This document shows, one piece after another, positions 25,585 to 34,486 of a stretch of 64,000 nt of DNA. Source of the DNA: Amycolatopsis orientalis DSM 43388 (GTDB lineage: Bacteria > Actinomycetota > Actinomycetes > Mycobacteriales > Pseudonocardiaceae); NCBI RefSeq assembly GCF_000411975.1, contig NZ_ASXG01000078.1, positions 45,031-109,030 of the forward strand, read 5' to 3'. The translations under genes and the position numbers were made by a program. The notes beneath the pieces were generated by a model. It worked only from the letters and a program-made list of their open reading frames with translations. It was not told the origin of the DNA and ran no database searches. Each line of letters starts with the position of its first letter. Position 1 is the stretch's first letter.

Positions 25585-26771
25585 CGTCCGCCTCCGGCGG
25601 GCGGATTCGCCGACTCGACGAGCGGCAACGGCGGCAGTTTCCCTTCCTGGATCCCGCGCAGGGTCTCCGCGACGGAGGGCAGCTTCAGCGTGCCGTCGAG
25701 GACCGGGGCCAGTTTGTCGCACGCGTCGGACAGCACGTGCGGGATCTGGGCGGGCGCGGACTGCCGCAGCAGCCGGCACACCATCAGGACGGGCGGTCCG
25801 GTCAGCTCGTTGAGATTCGCCCGCACCTGCACCGTTCCGGACACCGGGTCGTAGGTGTTCACCGCGTTCGACGCGGCCAGCGGCGCGACGTCGAGCACCT
25901 CGGCCAGTGCCGCGCGCTGGTCCGCGAGCGCCCGGGTGATCCCGGTCATTTTCGCCACGTTGGACTGGATCTGCCCTCGGTTGCGGGTGATGAAGTCGCG
26001 AACCTCCCCCAGCGCGCCGGCGAGAGAACCCAGTGCGGTGCCGAGAGTTTGCCGCTCGTCGGCGAGGAATCCGGTCACGTCGGCGAGCTGGCCGGAAACC
26101 GTGCGCAGCTGCTCGTCGGACGCGGCCAGCGTTTTCGTGAACTGCGCCAGGCCGTCCACCGTGCCGAACAAGTCTCCTTTGGACTTGTCCAAAGTGGATG
26201 CCAGCCCGGACAGCTTGTCCAGCGTGGCGCCGAGGTTCTGCCCGTTGCCCGCGAGGTTCTGCGCGCCGGTGTCGAGCGCGTTCGACAGCGCCCCGTTCTT
26301 GTTGGCTCCGTTGGGCCCGAGCGCGCTCGAGAGTTGTTCGAGGCTGCGGGACAGATCGTCGACCTCCACCGGCGTCGCGGTACGCGAGCGCGGCACGACC
26401 GCTCCGGAGGCGAGGACCGGACCGCCGGTGTAGACCGGGGTGAACTGCACGTACCGGTCGGAGACCAGGCTGGGCGCGATCACGACGGCGCTGGCGGCCG
26501 CCGGGATATCGACCCCCGAGTCGACGGTCATGTCCACCCGGACCTGGGCGCCTTCCGGCACGACGGCGTCGATGCTGCCGACTTTGAGCCCGAGCACCCG
26601 CACGTCGGACCCGGGGTACACGCCGACCGCCTGGCCGAAGTAGGCGGTCACCTTGGTTCCGGCGGACTGCCGGTCGAACCACCAGAGCGCAGTCGCGACG
26701 ACGAGCAGGGTGACGCAGAGCAGCGCGCCGAGGCGGTAGGCGAGCACGGTGTTGCGGGTTCGCGCGGTCAT
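25581..26771 (-). CDS. mceD: MceD-type MCE-family protein
   Basis: A 396-residue MCE protein. An N-terminal helix (LGALLCVTLLVVATALWWF) is followed by the MCE domain (KVTAYFGQAVGVYPGSDVRV then LGLKVGSIDAV) and a helical coiled stretch full of leucine/serine heptads (LSSALGPNG to about residue 290). The start at ATG 26771 gives the ATGA overlap with mceC found throughout this operon; the frame is open 30 codons further but those lie inside mceC. It belongs to the hexameric MCE tunnel. Confidence 0.88.
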   Translation of the reverse strand: MTARTRNTVLAYRLGALLCVTLLVVATALWWFDRQSAGTKVTAYFGQAVGVYPGSDVRVLGLKVGSIDAVVPEGAQVRVDMTVDSGVDIPAAASAVVIAPSLVSDRYVQFTPVYTGGPVLASGAVVPRSRTATPVEVDDLSRSLEQLSSALGPNGANKNGALSNALDTGAQNLAGNGQNLGATLDKLSGLASTLDKSKGDLFGTVDGLAQFTKTLAASDEQLRTVSGQLADVTGFLADERQTLGTALGSLAGALGEVRDFITRNRGQIQSNVAKMTGITRALADQRAALAEVLDVAPLAASNAVNTYDPVSGTVQVRANLNELTGPPVLMVCRLLRQSAPAQIPHVLSDACDKLAPVLDGTLKLPSVAETLRGIQEGKLPPLPLVESANPPAGGGR

Positions 26772-27790
26772 TTCCCGGCTCCCTTGGCCGACGGCGGCTG
26801 GCATCCCTGCGGGTTGACCGAGAGCGGCCCCGCGCCCGCGGTCGGCGGGAGCAGCCCGCACATGTAGACGTCGAACCAGCGGCCGCTGCCGAGCACGTTC
26901 GCGGAGAGCCGGGCGAACGGGGCGAGGTTGTGCAGGCCCTGGGCGAGGTTGTCCTGGTTGCGCTGCAGCAGGGCGGTGACCTTGTCCAGTTCGCCGAGCG
27001 CGGGTCCGAGCTGGCTCTGGTTGTCGGCGATCACGCCGTGCAGCTGCGCCGACAGCGACACGGTGGCGGTCAGCATCCGGTCGATCGCGTCCTTGCGGTG
27101 CTGCACCTCGGTCAGCAGCGCGTTGCCGTCTGTCAGGAGTTTGCGGAACTGCTCGTCCCGGCTGCCGAGCGCGGAGCTGACCTGGCGGGTGTTGTGCAGC
27201 AACGTGGCGAGCTGGGAATCCCGCGAGGAAATCGTCTCCGACAGCCGGGACAGCCCGTCGAGGGTGCCGCGCACCTGGGGAGAACTGCCCGCGAACGTCT
27301 CGGACAGCACCTGGAAGCTCTGCGCGAGCTTGCCGGTGTCGATCTGCCCGACAGTGGTGCTGAGGTCGTTGAGTACCGGGCTGAGGTCATACGGCACGCG
27401 AGTCCGGTCGCGCGGGATCGGCGTGCGCGGGTCCTGCGGGGAGCCGCCGGCCGGGCTGACCGACAGGTATTTCTGCCCCAGCAGCGTTTTGACCTCGATC
27501 GACGCCGTGCTCTGATCGCCGATCGCGACGCCGCGCACGGTGAACTCGACCCGGATGTGGTCGCCGTCCAGCGAGACGCGGTCGACCGTGCCCACCTTCG
27601 CGCCGGTCACCCGGACCTCGGCACTGTCGGTGAGCCCGGCGGCTTCGGCGAAGTCGGCCGCGTAGGTGGTGCCGCCACCGCCGAGGAACGGCAGCTTGTC
27701 CGCGTTCAGCGCGGTGACGACGCACAGCCCGACGACCGCGGTCGCGAGCACGCCGAGCACGGGAAGATTGCGGTCCTTGAAGGGTTTCAT
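26768..27790 (-). CDS. mceC: MceC-type MCE-family protein
   Basis: A 340-residue MCE protein: anchor helix VLGVLATAVVGLCVVTAL (residues 11-28), MCE domain TTYAADFAEAAGLTDSAEVRV then TGAKVGTVDRV, and helical coiled region to about residue 290. A C-terminal RWFDVYMCGLLPP and CQPPS supply two cysteines typical of the group and possibly a disulfide. Overlaps mceB by ATGA. Confidence 0.88.
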   Translation of the reverse strand: MKPFKDRNLPVLGVLATAVVGLCVVTALNADKLPFLGGGGTTYAADFAEAAGLTDSAEVRVTGAKVGTVDRVSLDGDHIRVEFTVRGVAIGDQSTASIEVKTLLGQKYLSVSPAGGSPQDPRTPIPRDRTRVPYDLSPVLNDLSTTVGQIDTGKLAQSFQVLSETFAGSSPQVRGTLDGLSRLSETISSRDSQLATLLHNTRQVSSALGSRDEQFRKLLTDGNALLTEVQHRKDAIDRMLTATVSLSAQLHGVIADNQSQLGPALGELDKVTALLQRNQDNLAQGLHNLAPFARLSANVLGSGRWFDVYMCGLLPPTAGAGPLSVNPQGCQPPSAKGAGK

Positions 27791-28821
27791 GATCGGCACC
27801 TCGGGGCGGCCGCGGTCGCGGGCAGGGGCAGCATGGGCACCTTCACGCCGAGCGAATCGATGCCGACGGTGCCGGTGAGATCGCACAGGTAGAAGTTGAG
27901 CCAGCTGCCGTAGTCGACGATGCGGGTCAGCTTCGAGAGCTTGCCGGGCAGCGTCTGCAGGAATTTCTCGACCAGCGGGGACGAATCGTTGAGGTTCGAG
28001 CTCAGCTGGCCCAGCCCGGCGATGCTGTCCTTCAGCGGGGCCCGGGCCTGGTCCAGCAGACCGGCGGTGGCCCCGGTGAGCTCGCCGAGCCCGGAAATCG
28101 CGCTGCCGATCGGCCCGCGCTGCTGGGCGAGACCGGACACGAGCGATTGCGTCCGGTCGATGAGCGTGCCCAGTTCGCCGCCGTGCGCGTTGACCGAGTC
28201 GAGCACGGCGTTGAGGTTGTCGATGACCTTGCCCACCACCTGGTCGCGGTCGGCGAGCGCGGAGGTGAGCGACGCGGTGTGCGCGAGCAGGCTGTCGATC
28301 GTCCCGCCCTCGCCCTGCAGCACCTGGATGATCTCGTTGGCGAGCTGGTTGACGTCGTTCGGCCGAATGGCCTGGAACAGCGGGCGGAACCCGTTGAGCA
28401 GCGCGGTGAGATTGACCGCCGGGGTGGTCCGCGACAGCGGGATCGTGCCGCCGCGCGGGAGTTCCCGGCCCGGGGAAGGCACGTCGGAGTCCAGTGCGAG
28501 GTAACGCTGGCCGATGAGGTCGCGGAACTTCAGTGCGGCGCGGGCGTCGACCGACAGCGGCCGGTTCTCGTCGACGGTGAACCGCACCTCGGCATACTTC
28601 GGGTCCTTCGGCTCGACCGAGGTCACCGAGCCGACTTTGACGCCGGACATGCGCACGTCGTCGCCCGGGTTGAGGCCGAGCACATCGCTGAACTGGGCGA
28701 CATAGGCGTTTTCCGGGCCGAATCGGGTGTTGGCGAGGGTGATGCCCAGCAGTCCCGAGCACAGCACGGTGACCGCGACGAAGATCCCGAGCTTCAGCAC
28801 CGGGCCGGTCGACGCCCTCAT
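27787..28821 (-). CDS. mceB: MceB-type MCE-family protein
   Basis: A 344-residue MCE protein: anchor helix LGIFVAVTVLCSGLLGITLA, MCE domain NAYVAQFSDVLGLNPGDDVRM then SGVKVGSVTSV, coiled region with repeated leucine/aspartate heptads, and the conserved ending YGSWLNFYLCDLTG typical of MceB. The ATG at 28821 overlaps the mceA stop as ATGA, so MceB translation may depend on ribosomes arriving through mceA, which is frameshifted. Confidence 0.9.
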   Translation of the reverse strand: MRASTGPVLKLGIFVAVTVLCSGLLGITLANTRFGPENAYVAQFSDVLGLNPGDDVRMSGVKVGSVTSVEPKDPKYAEVRFTVDENRPLSVDARAALKFRDLIGQRYLALDSDVPSPGRELPRGGTIPLSRTTPAVNLTALLNGFRPLFQAIRPNDVNQLANEIIQVLQGEGGTIDSLLAHTASLTSALADRDQVVGKVIDNLNAVLDSVNAHGGELGTLIDRTQSLVSGLAQQRGPIGSAISGLGELTGATAGLLDQARAPLKDSIAGLGQLSSNLNDSSPLVEKFLQTLPGKLSKLTRIVDYGSWLNFYLCDLTGTVGIDSLGVKVPMLPLPATAAAPRCRS

Positions 28822-30097
28822 CGGACCGTCACCTCCGTCCCGCGGTACAGCGGCCCGACGAGCAGCCCGCTCCAGCCCGGCACCTGAGCCGGGGGCACGC
28901 CGAGCTGAGCGCCGAGCAGCGTGTCGAGCAGGTGCTGCTCCCCCGCCGAGGCCGCGGGCGCGCCACCGCCGCCCCCGGAACCGGCCGGATGGGAAGTGCC
29001 GTCGGCGAACGGACCGTCGGGCGGGAAGGCCGGGGGCTTGGTTCCGGGCGCGGGCAGCTGATAGCAGCGCGGCCCGCGTTTGTCGTCGTAACGCGGGGTG
29101 TCCACCCCGGGCAGGTACTGGCCGCGGCTCTGGGTGATCTCCATGGTGAACGAAGCGACGCCGGGATGGTCGGTTCCCTTGCCGACGAACTGGTCGGCGC
29201 GCGGAACCAGGTCGGCTACCTGCCGCAGCACGCACGGATACTCGGGCGCGTACTTGGCGAGCACTTCGGCGGCGGGCCGGCTGGCCGCGATCAGGTTGAT
29301 CATGTTGTCCTTGTTGGCGGCGAGAAAGGCGTCGAGGTCGTTCGTCGCGGCGGTGGCGGCCGAATACAGCTCCCGCAGCCGGTTCTGCTGTTCGACCAGG
29401 GTCCGGCTGGGCACGGTCAGATCGGCGAGGGCTTGCAGCAGCTGCGGGCCGGCCTGGTCGTAGGTGTCGGCGACAGCAGGGAGATCCGCGACGATCGCGG
29501 TCAGGTCCGGCAGTCCCGGCATGACCCGGCGGAGGTACTCGTCGAGAGACCGGACGGTGCTGCCGATGTCCTTGCCCCGTCCGTCGAGCGCGCTGGACAC
29601 CGCGGCAGCGTGGCCGCGAGTTTCTCCGGCTGCACGGCCTGCAGCACCGGCATCAGATCGTCGAGCACCTTCTCCGTCTCGATCGCGTCCTGGCTGCGGT
29701 CCTGCCCGATCACCGCACCGGCCTGGAGCGGCTCCGGGGCGGCCTGGCCGGGGATCTCCAGCGCGACGTACCGCTCGCCGAACAAGGTCTTCGGGAGCAG
29801 CCGCACCTGGACGTTCGCCGGGATGTGGCGGAGCTGATCCGGTTGCAGCGCCAGGGAAAGCTCCGCCGACTGGCCGTCGGTCGACACCCCGGAAACGGTC
29901 CCGACGACGACGTCGCGCAGTTTGACGTCGGAGCCGACGCGCATCTGGTTGCCGATGTGACTGGTCCGGACCGTCACCGGCGCCGTGGCGGTGAAAGCCT
30001 TGCGGTAGAGGGCGATCGTCAGCGTGACGAAGCAGCAGATGACGAGCAGGAAGGCTACGCCCAGCAGGTGGTATCGCATTCGCCGCACCGCTTTCAT
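28818..30097 (-). pseudogene. mceA: mceA, MCE-family protein gene interrupted by a one-base frameshift
   Basis: The start at ATG 30097 overlaps the yrbEB stop (ATGA). Residues 1-165 are a normal MceA: helix LLGVAFLLVICCFVTLTIAL, MCE domain VRTSHIGNQMRVGSDVKLRD and the ETEKVLDDLMPVLQAVQPEKLAATL segment. The frame then fails: it continues as PRCPARSTD and stops near 29501. The remainder (VSSALDGRGKDIGSTVRSLDEY to GTEVTVR, 28818-29600) continues in another frame without a start signal of its own. The total of 1280 bases is one short of a multiple of three, so a single missing base near 29605, in CTGCCGCGGTG, restores a protein of about 426 residues. No slippery heptamer is seen. It could be a real inactivating mutation or a sequencing error. 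Confidence 0.8.
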
Positions 30098-30963
30098 CCG
30101 GCGATCCGCACGGTCGTGTCGGCGCCCCAGATCGCCAGGCTGAGGAAGAAGTCGAGAACAGTCAGCGACACGATGGAGGTCCGCACCGCCCGGCCGACCG
30201 CGACGCCGACGCCCGCCGGGCCGCCGGACGCTTTGTAGCCGTAATAGCAATGGCTGAGGATCACCACGAGGCTGAAGACGAGCACCTTTCCGAAGGACCA
30301 CAGCACGTCCTGCGGCGGCAGGAAGAGCGTGAAGTAGTGGTCGTAGGTCCCGGCCGACTGGCCGTAGATCCAGACCGTGATCTGCCGCGACGCCAGGTAG
30401 GAGGTGAACAGGCCGACGACGTACAGCGGAATCACCGCGGCCAGCCCGGCCAGCACCCGCGTCGTGACGAGGTAAGGCAGGCTGGGGATCGCCATGACCT
30501 CCAGCGCGTCGATTTCCTCGGAGATCCGCATCGCGCCGAGCTGCGCGGTGAACCCGCAGCCGACCGTGGCCGACAACGCCAGCCCGGCTGAGAGCGGAGC
30601 GACCTCGCGGGTGTTGAAATAGGCGGTGAAGAATCCGGTCAGCGCGCCGGTGCCGAGCTGGTTGAGCGCCGAGTAGCCCTGCAAGCCGACGATGGTCCCG
30701 GTGAACAACGTCATGCCGATCATCACGCCGAGGGTCCCGCCGATGACCGCGAGCGCGCCGCTGCCGAACGTCACCTCGGCGAGCAACCGCAGCGTTTCCC
30801 GCAGATAACGGCGCAGAGTGCGCGGGATCCAGGCGATCGTCTTGCCGTAGAAGGCGAATTGCCTGCCGAGGTCGGCCAGGCTGTCCGACGGGCCGCCGAA
30901 GGCCCGGCCGGCCGCCCGGGTCAGGCGCGCGACGACCGGAGGCAGGGGTGGGCTGGCAGTCAT
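30094..30963 (-). CDS. yrbEB: YrbEB-type MlaE-family permease
   Basis: A 289-residue integral membrane protein of the MlaE/YrbE family, second permease subunit of the MCE transporter. Several hydrophobic segments are visible (ALAVIGGTLGVMIGMTLFTG, GLAAVIPLYVVGLFTSYL, VLVFSLVVILSHCYYGY, and the last VLDFFLSLAIWG). The cytoplasmic coupling segment GAMRISEEIDALEVMAI is the characteristic EExDALEVMG-like motif that contacts the ATPase (MceG/MlaF, not encoded here). It starts three bases after yrbEA. Confidence 0.9.
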   Translation of the reverse strand: MTASPPLPPVVARLTRAAGRAFGGPSDSLADLGRQFAFYGKTIAWIPRTLRRYLRETLRLLAEVTFGSGALAVIGGTLGVMIGMTLFTGTIVGLQGYSALNQLGTGALTGFFTAYFNTREVAPLSAGLALSATVGCGFTAQLGAMRISEEIDALEVMAIPSLPYLVTTRVLAGLAAVIPLYVVGLFTSYLASRQITVWIYGQSAGTYDHYFTLFLPPQDVLWSFGKVLVFSLVVILSHCYYGYKASGGPAGVGVAVGRAVRTSIVSLTVLDFFLSLAIWGADTTVRIAG

Positions 30964-30966
30964 CGC

Positions 30967-31698
30967 TCACCCCAGCTTCGGCGGGACGACCTGCAGGTAG
31001 ATCCCGGTCAGCACGACGTTGATCAGGAACAGCAGCAGGAAGGTGACGACCACGGACTGGTTCACCGCGTCGCCGACGCCTTTGGGCCCGCCCTTCGGAT
31101 GCAGGCCGCGGTCGGCGGCCACGACCCCGGCGACGAGCCCGTAGAGGACCGCCTTGACCGACGAGATCCACAGATCCGACACCTGCGCGAGCGAACTGAA
31201 ACTGGCCAGGTACGCGCCGGGCGTGCCGCCCTGGACGAGCACGTTGAAGGCGTACCCGCCGATCACGCCGACCACGCTGACCAGCCCGTTGAGCAGCACG
31301 GCGACGACCATGGCCGCCAGCACGCGCGGCACGAGCAGCCGTTGCACCGGGTTGACCCCGAGCACTTCCATCGCGTCGATCTCCTCGCGGATGGTGCGGG
31401 CGCCCACATCGGCACAGACCGCGCTTCCTCCCGCCCCGGCGACGAGCAATGCCGTGACCAGCGGGCTGGCCTGCTGCACGATGGCGAGGGCGCTCGCCGC
31501 GCCGGTGAAGGACTGCGCGCCGATCTGCGTGGTCAGCGAACCGAGCTGCAGCGCCACGACGGCGCCGAACGGGATCGAAACGAGCGCGGCGGGCAGGATC
31601 GTCACGCTGGCGAAGAACCAGGACTGGTGGAGGAACTCGCGCGTCTGGAACGGACGCCGGAATGTGCAGCGCGCGATGTCGAGAAACAACGCGGCCAA
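30967..31698 (-). CDS. yrbEA: YrbEA-type MlaE-family permease, 5' end uncertain
   Basis: Translation from TTG 31698 gives 243 residues with the family motif TIREEIDAMEVLGVNPVQRL and four to five membrane segments. The reading frame stays open for about 32 codons upstream (RHGFSRRRGIRQIGRLAAL looks like genuine YrbEA N-terminal sequence) but contains no ATG or GTG before an in-frame TAA. A strong signal, GAGGAGG at 31771-31777 followed by ATG at 31760, is in the wrong frame (offset of two bases). Either TTG is used or the 5' end carries an indel, as mceA seems to. First gene of the mce operon; divergent from an SDR gene. Confidence 0.8.
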   Translation of the reverse strand: MAALFLDIARCTFRRPFQTREFLHQSWFFASVTILPAALVSIPFGAVVALQLGSLTTQIGAQSFTGAASALAIVQQASPLVTALLVAGAGGSAVCADVGARTIREEIDAMEVLGVNPVQRLLVPRVLAAMVVAVLLNGLVSVVGVIGGYAFNVLVQGGTPGAYLASFSSLAQVSDLWISSVKAVLYGLVAGVVAADRGLHPKGGPKGVGDAVNQSVVVTFLLLFLINVVLTGIYLQVVPPKLG

Positions 31699-31760
31699 CC
31701 GCCCGATCTGCCGAATGCCGCGGCGCCGGGAAAAGCCGTGCCGTTCGATCGCGTGCTCAT

Positions 31761-31996
31761 CGGGCCGGTACCTCCTCAGGTGCGCAGTGAGCCGAGATTA
31801 GGCCGGGGAACTGCGGTTTCCGAGGACTCGATCGCGCCTGTCGATGACCGGACCGCGCACGGCGGTTCCCGCGGCGGCGCGGGTGTCCGGCATTGTCAAT
31901 TATCTGTCTGCTGAGGACATTCCGCGGCCACGCGGTGCTGCCTAGCCTCGACCGATGGGCGTGCGCCCAGTTTTCCGCCGCCGAAAGGAATCGCTC
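31761..31996. promoter_or_regulatory. divergent promoter region of the mce operon and the SDR/aldehyde dehydrogenase operon
   Basis: Contains the GAGGAGG ribosome binding site for the mce side at 31771-31777 and an AT-rich stretch (CATTGTCAATTATCTGTCTG, 31891-31910) that stands out in this GC-rich DNA and is a likely promoter core. No clear repeated operator was found. Confidence 0.4.
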
Positions 31997-32830
31997 GTGA
32001 CCGACACCGTCGCCGTGACCGGCGCCGCCAGGGGAATCGGAAACGCAGTCGCCAGGGCATTCGCCGCACGCGGCGCCCGCGTCGCGATCGGCGACCTCGA
32101 CCTCGATCTCGCGAAGCAGGCCGCGGCCGGCCTGCCGGCCGGTTCCGTCGCGGTACGGCTGGACGTCGCGGACCCGGCCTCGTTCCGGAGCTTTCTCGAC
32201 GAAACCGAGGCGGTCCTCGGCCCGGTGGACGTGCTGGTGAACAACGCCGGGCTGATGTTCAGCGGCGGATTCCTCGAGGAAGCGCCCGACGACGCGGACC
32301 GCATGCTCGCGGTCAATCTCGGCGGGGTGCTGACCGGATGCCGGCTCGCCGCGGACCGGTTCGCCGCCCGCGGACGCGGCCACCTCGTCAACATCGCGTC
32401 GATGGCGGGCGTCGCCGGTTTCCCCGGCGTCGCCACTTATTGCGCCACCAAATTCGCGGTCGTCGGGCTGTCCCATGCGCTGCGCGAGGAGCTGCGGCCG
32501 TCCGGGGTGCGGGTGTCGGCGGTCCTGCCCGGGATCGTCCGCACCGAGCTGTCCGCCGGGCTGAAACTCTCCCCCTTGGTGGAGATGTTCGGTTCTTGCG
32601 ACCCGGAAGACATCGCGGCGTCCGTCCTGCGCGCCGTCGACCGGAACCGCGCCCGCACGTATACCCCCGCTCGGCTCGGGCTCGCCCTTCGCGCGATGCT
32701 GGCCCTGCCGGAACCGGTGCGGCACAAGGCTAATTCGCTGCTGCGGACCGACCGGCTGTACCTCAACGTCGACCAGGCAGCCCGCGATCGGTACCACGCG
32801 CGCGCGGCGAACCAAGGAGACCTCGGATGA
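31997..32830 (+). CDS. short-chain dehydrogenase/reductase
   Basis: A 277-residue SDR. TGAARGIG is the cofactor loop, LVNNAG the structural motif, and NIASMAGVAG...YCATKF gives the Ser-Tyr-Lys catalytic set. The start is taken at GTG 31997, seven bases after AAAGGA; an upstream ATG at 31955 would add an arginine-rich stretch before the Rossmann fold. The C-terminal 90 residues (SCDPEDIAASVLRAVDRNRARTY onward) resemble SDRs acting on hydrophobic alcohols. It overlaps the aldehyde dehydrogenase (ATGA), so an alcohol-to-aldehyde-to-acid sequence is the natural reading. Confidence 0.83.
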   Translation: MTDTVAVTGAARGIGNAVARAFAARGARVAIGDLDLDLAKQAAAGLPAGSVAVRLDVADPASFRSFLDETEAVLGPVDVLVNNAGLMFSGGFLEEAPDDADRMLAVNLGGVLTGCRLAADRFAARGRGHLVNIASMAGVAGFPGVATYCATKFAVVGLSHALREELRPSGVRVSAVLPGIVRTELSAGLKLSPLVEMFGSCDPEDIAASVLRAVDRNRARTYTPARLGLALRAMLALPEPVRHKANSLLRTDRLYLNVDQAARDRYHARAANQGDLG

Positions 32831-34350
32831 AGGACTTCACCTGCCTCGTCGAAAACGCTCCGCCCGCGCACGGCATCCCCGTGGAGATTCTCGCGCCCTG
32901 CACCGCGGAGCCGCTCGCGAAGATTCCACAGTGGACCGCCGAAGACGTCGGCGCCGCGTTCGAGCGAGCACGGCAGGCGCAGCCCGCCTGGGCGGCCGCG
33001 CCGGTGCGCGACCGTCGCGCCGTGGTTCGCAGGCTGGTGCATTTGCTGCAGCAGCACCGGGAAACTGTCTTCGACGTGCTCCAGCAGGAGACCGGGAAAG
33101 CCCGCATCGACGCGGTGTTCGAGTTCGGCGAGGCCGTCCTCGGCAGTGTCCACCACGCCCGGCAGGCCGAGCGGCTGCTGGCTGCCCGACGACACCGCGG
33201 CGCGGTTCCCGGGCTGACGAAGACCGTCGAGATCCGCCACCCGCGCGGCGTAGTGGCGGTGATCGCGCCCTGGAACTTCCCGCTGGCGCTGGCGGTCATC
33301 GACGCCGTGCCCGCCCTGCTTGCCGGAAACGCGGTCATCGTCAAGCCCGACAACCAGACCGCCCTCTCGACACTTCTGCTCGATCGGCTGCTCGCCGAGG
33401 CAGGCTGCCCGCCCGGGGTGTTCCAGGTCGTCACCGGCGAGCCCGCGGACATCGGCGACGCCCTGATCGACGGAGCCGACTACGTCGCGTTCACCGGTTC
33501 CACCGCGACCGGACGCCAGATCGGCGCCCGCGCCGGTGCGCGGCTCATCGGCGCTTCGCTGGAACTGGGCGGGAAAAACCCGATGATCGTGCTGGCCGAC
33601 GCGGACCTGAACCGAGCTGCCCGCGCGGTCGTCCGCGGCAGTTTCGCCAACGCCGGGCAGCTGTGCATGACCGCGGAACGGCTTTACGTCCAGTCCACAG
33701 TGTACGAACAATTCCTTACGCTGCTCCGGAAACGGGTGCGCGGCGTCCGGCTGGGCGCGGCACTCGATTTCAGCAAAGATGTCGGATCGCTCACCACCCC
33801 CGCGGTGCTCGCTCGGGTGCAGGAGTATGTCGACCAGGCGCGCGCGAGCGGCGCGACAATCGTGGCCGGCGGACGTCCCCGGCCAGATCTCGGACCGCTG
33901 TTCTACGAACCGACTGTGCTCACCGACGTCAGCGCTGCGGCTCGGCTGCACCGGGAGGAAGTGTTCGGGCCGGTCGTGTCGGTGTACCCGTTCGACGACA
34001 TCCCGGATGTCCTCGCGCGGGCCAACGACTCCGAGTACGGACTCACCGCGAGCGTATGGACCCGCGACGTCCGGGCGGGCGAACAGCTCGCCGCCCGGAT
34101 CGAGGCCGGCGGAGTCGGCGTCAACGATTGCTACTCGGCGGCCTTCGCGTCCCATCCGGCGCCGATGGGCGGTTGGAAAGCCTCCGGTCTGGGACGGCGG
34201 CACGGCGAGCAAGGATTGCTGCGCTACACCGAATCCCAGACCGTGGCCACCCAGCGGCTCGTCTCGATGGACAGCCGCTTCGGACTCCCCCGCGGCTGGT
34301 ACGGCCGAGGGGTGGCGGAAGGAACCGCTCTGCTGGGGAGGCGGTCGTGA
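32827..34350 (+). CDS. NAD(P)-dependent aldehyde dehydrogenase (succinate-semialdehyde-type)
   Basis: A 507-residue ALDH with complete catalytic residues: Asn150 (PWNFP), Glu246 (LELGGKNP) and Cys280 (GQLCMTAER). The pattern NAGQLCMTAERLYV is closest to the succinate-semialdehyde dehydrogenase branch. A C-terminal extension after SQTVATQRL (about 35 residues, MDSRFGLPRGWYGRG) is also seen in actinobacterial SSADH2-like proteins. Paired by ATGA overlap with the SDR, it likely oxidises the aldehyde that enzyme makes. Together they precede the BVMO-esterase module, whose ester hydrolysis would release an alcohol for this pair (inference). Confidence 0.85.
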   Translation: MKDFTCLVENAPPAHGIPVEILAPCTAEPLAKIPQWTAEDVGAAFERARQAQPAWAAAPVRDRRAVVRRLVHLLQQHRETVFDVLQQETGKARIDAVFEFGEAVLGSVHHARQAERLLAARRHRGAVPGLTKTVEIRHPRGVVAVIAPWNFPLALAVIDAVPALLAGNAVIVKPDNQTALSTLLLDRLLAEAGCPPGVFQVVTGEPADIGDALIDGADYVAFTGSTATGRQIGARAGARLIGASLELGGKNPMIVLADADLNRAARAVVRGSFANAGQLCMTAERLYVQSTVYEQFLTLLRKRVRGVRLGAALDFSKDVGSLTTPAVLARVQEYVDQARASGATIVAGGRPRPDLGPLFYEPTVLTDVSAAARLHREEVFGPVVSVYPFDDIPDVLARANDSEYGLTASVWTRDVRAGEQLAARIEAGGVGVNDCYSAAFASHPAPMGGWKASGLGRRHGEQGLLRYTESQTVATQRLVSMDSRFGLPRGWYGRGVAEGTALLGRRS

Positions 34351-34486
34351 GTGGCGGTGCCGGTTCGAGGACGCCGACCCCCACGGCTGCTCGCACCGAG
34401 GAAGCCTGGGCCGGCCTGCAACGGCTTCTCGACTAATACCGGACGAGGAACACCCCCGTCCACGAATTCGTGAAACATGGCACCGG

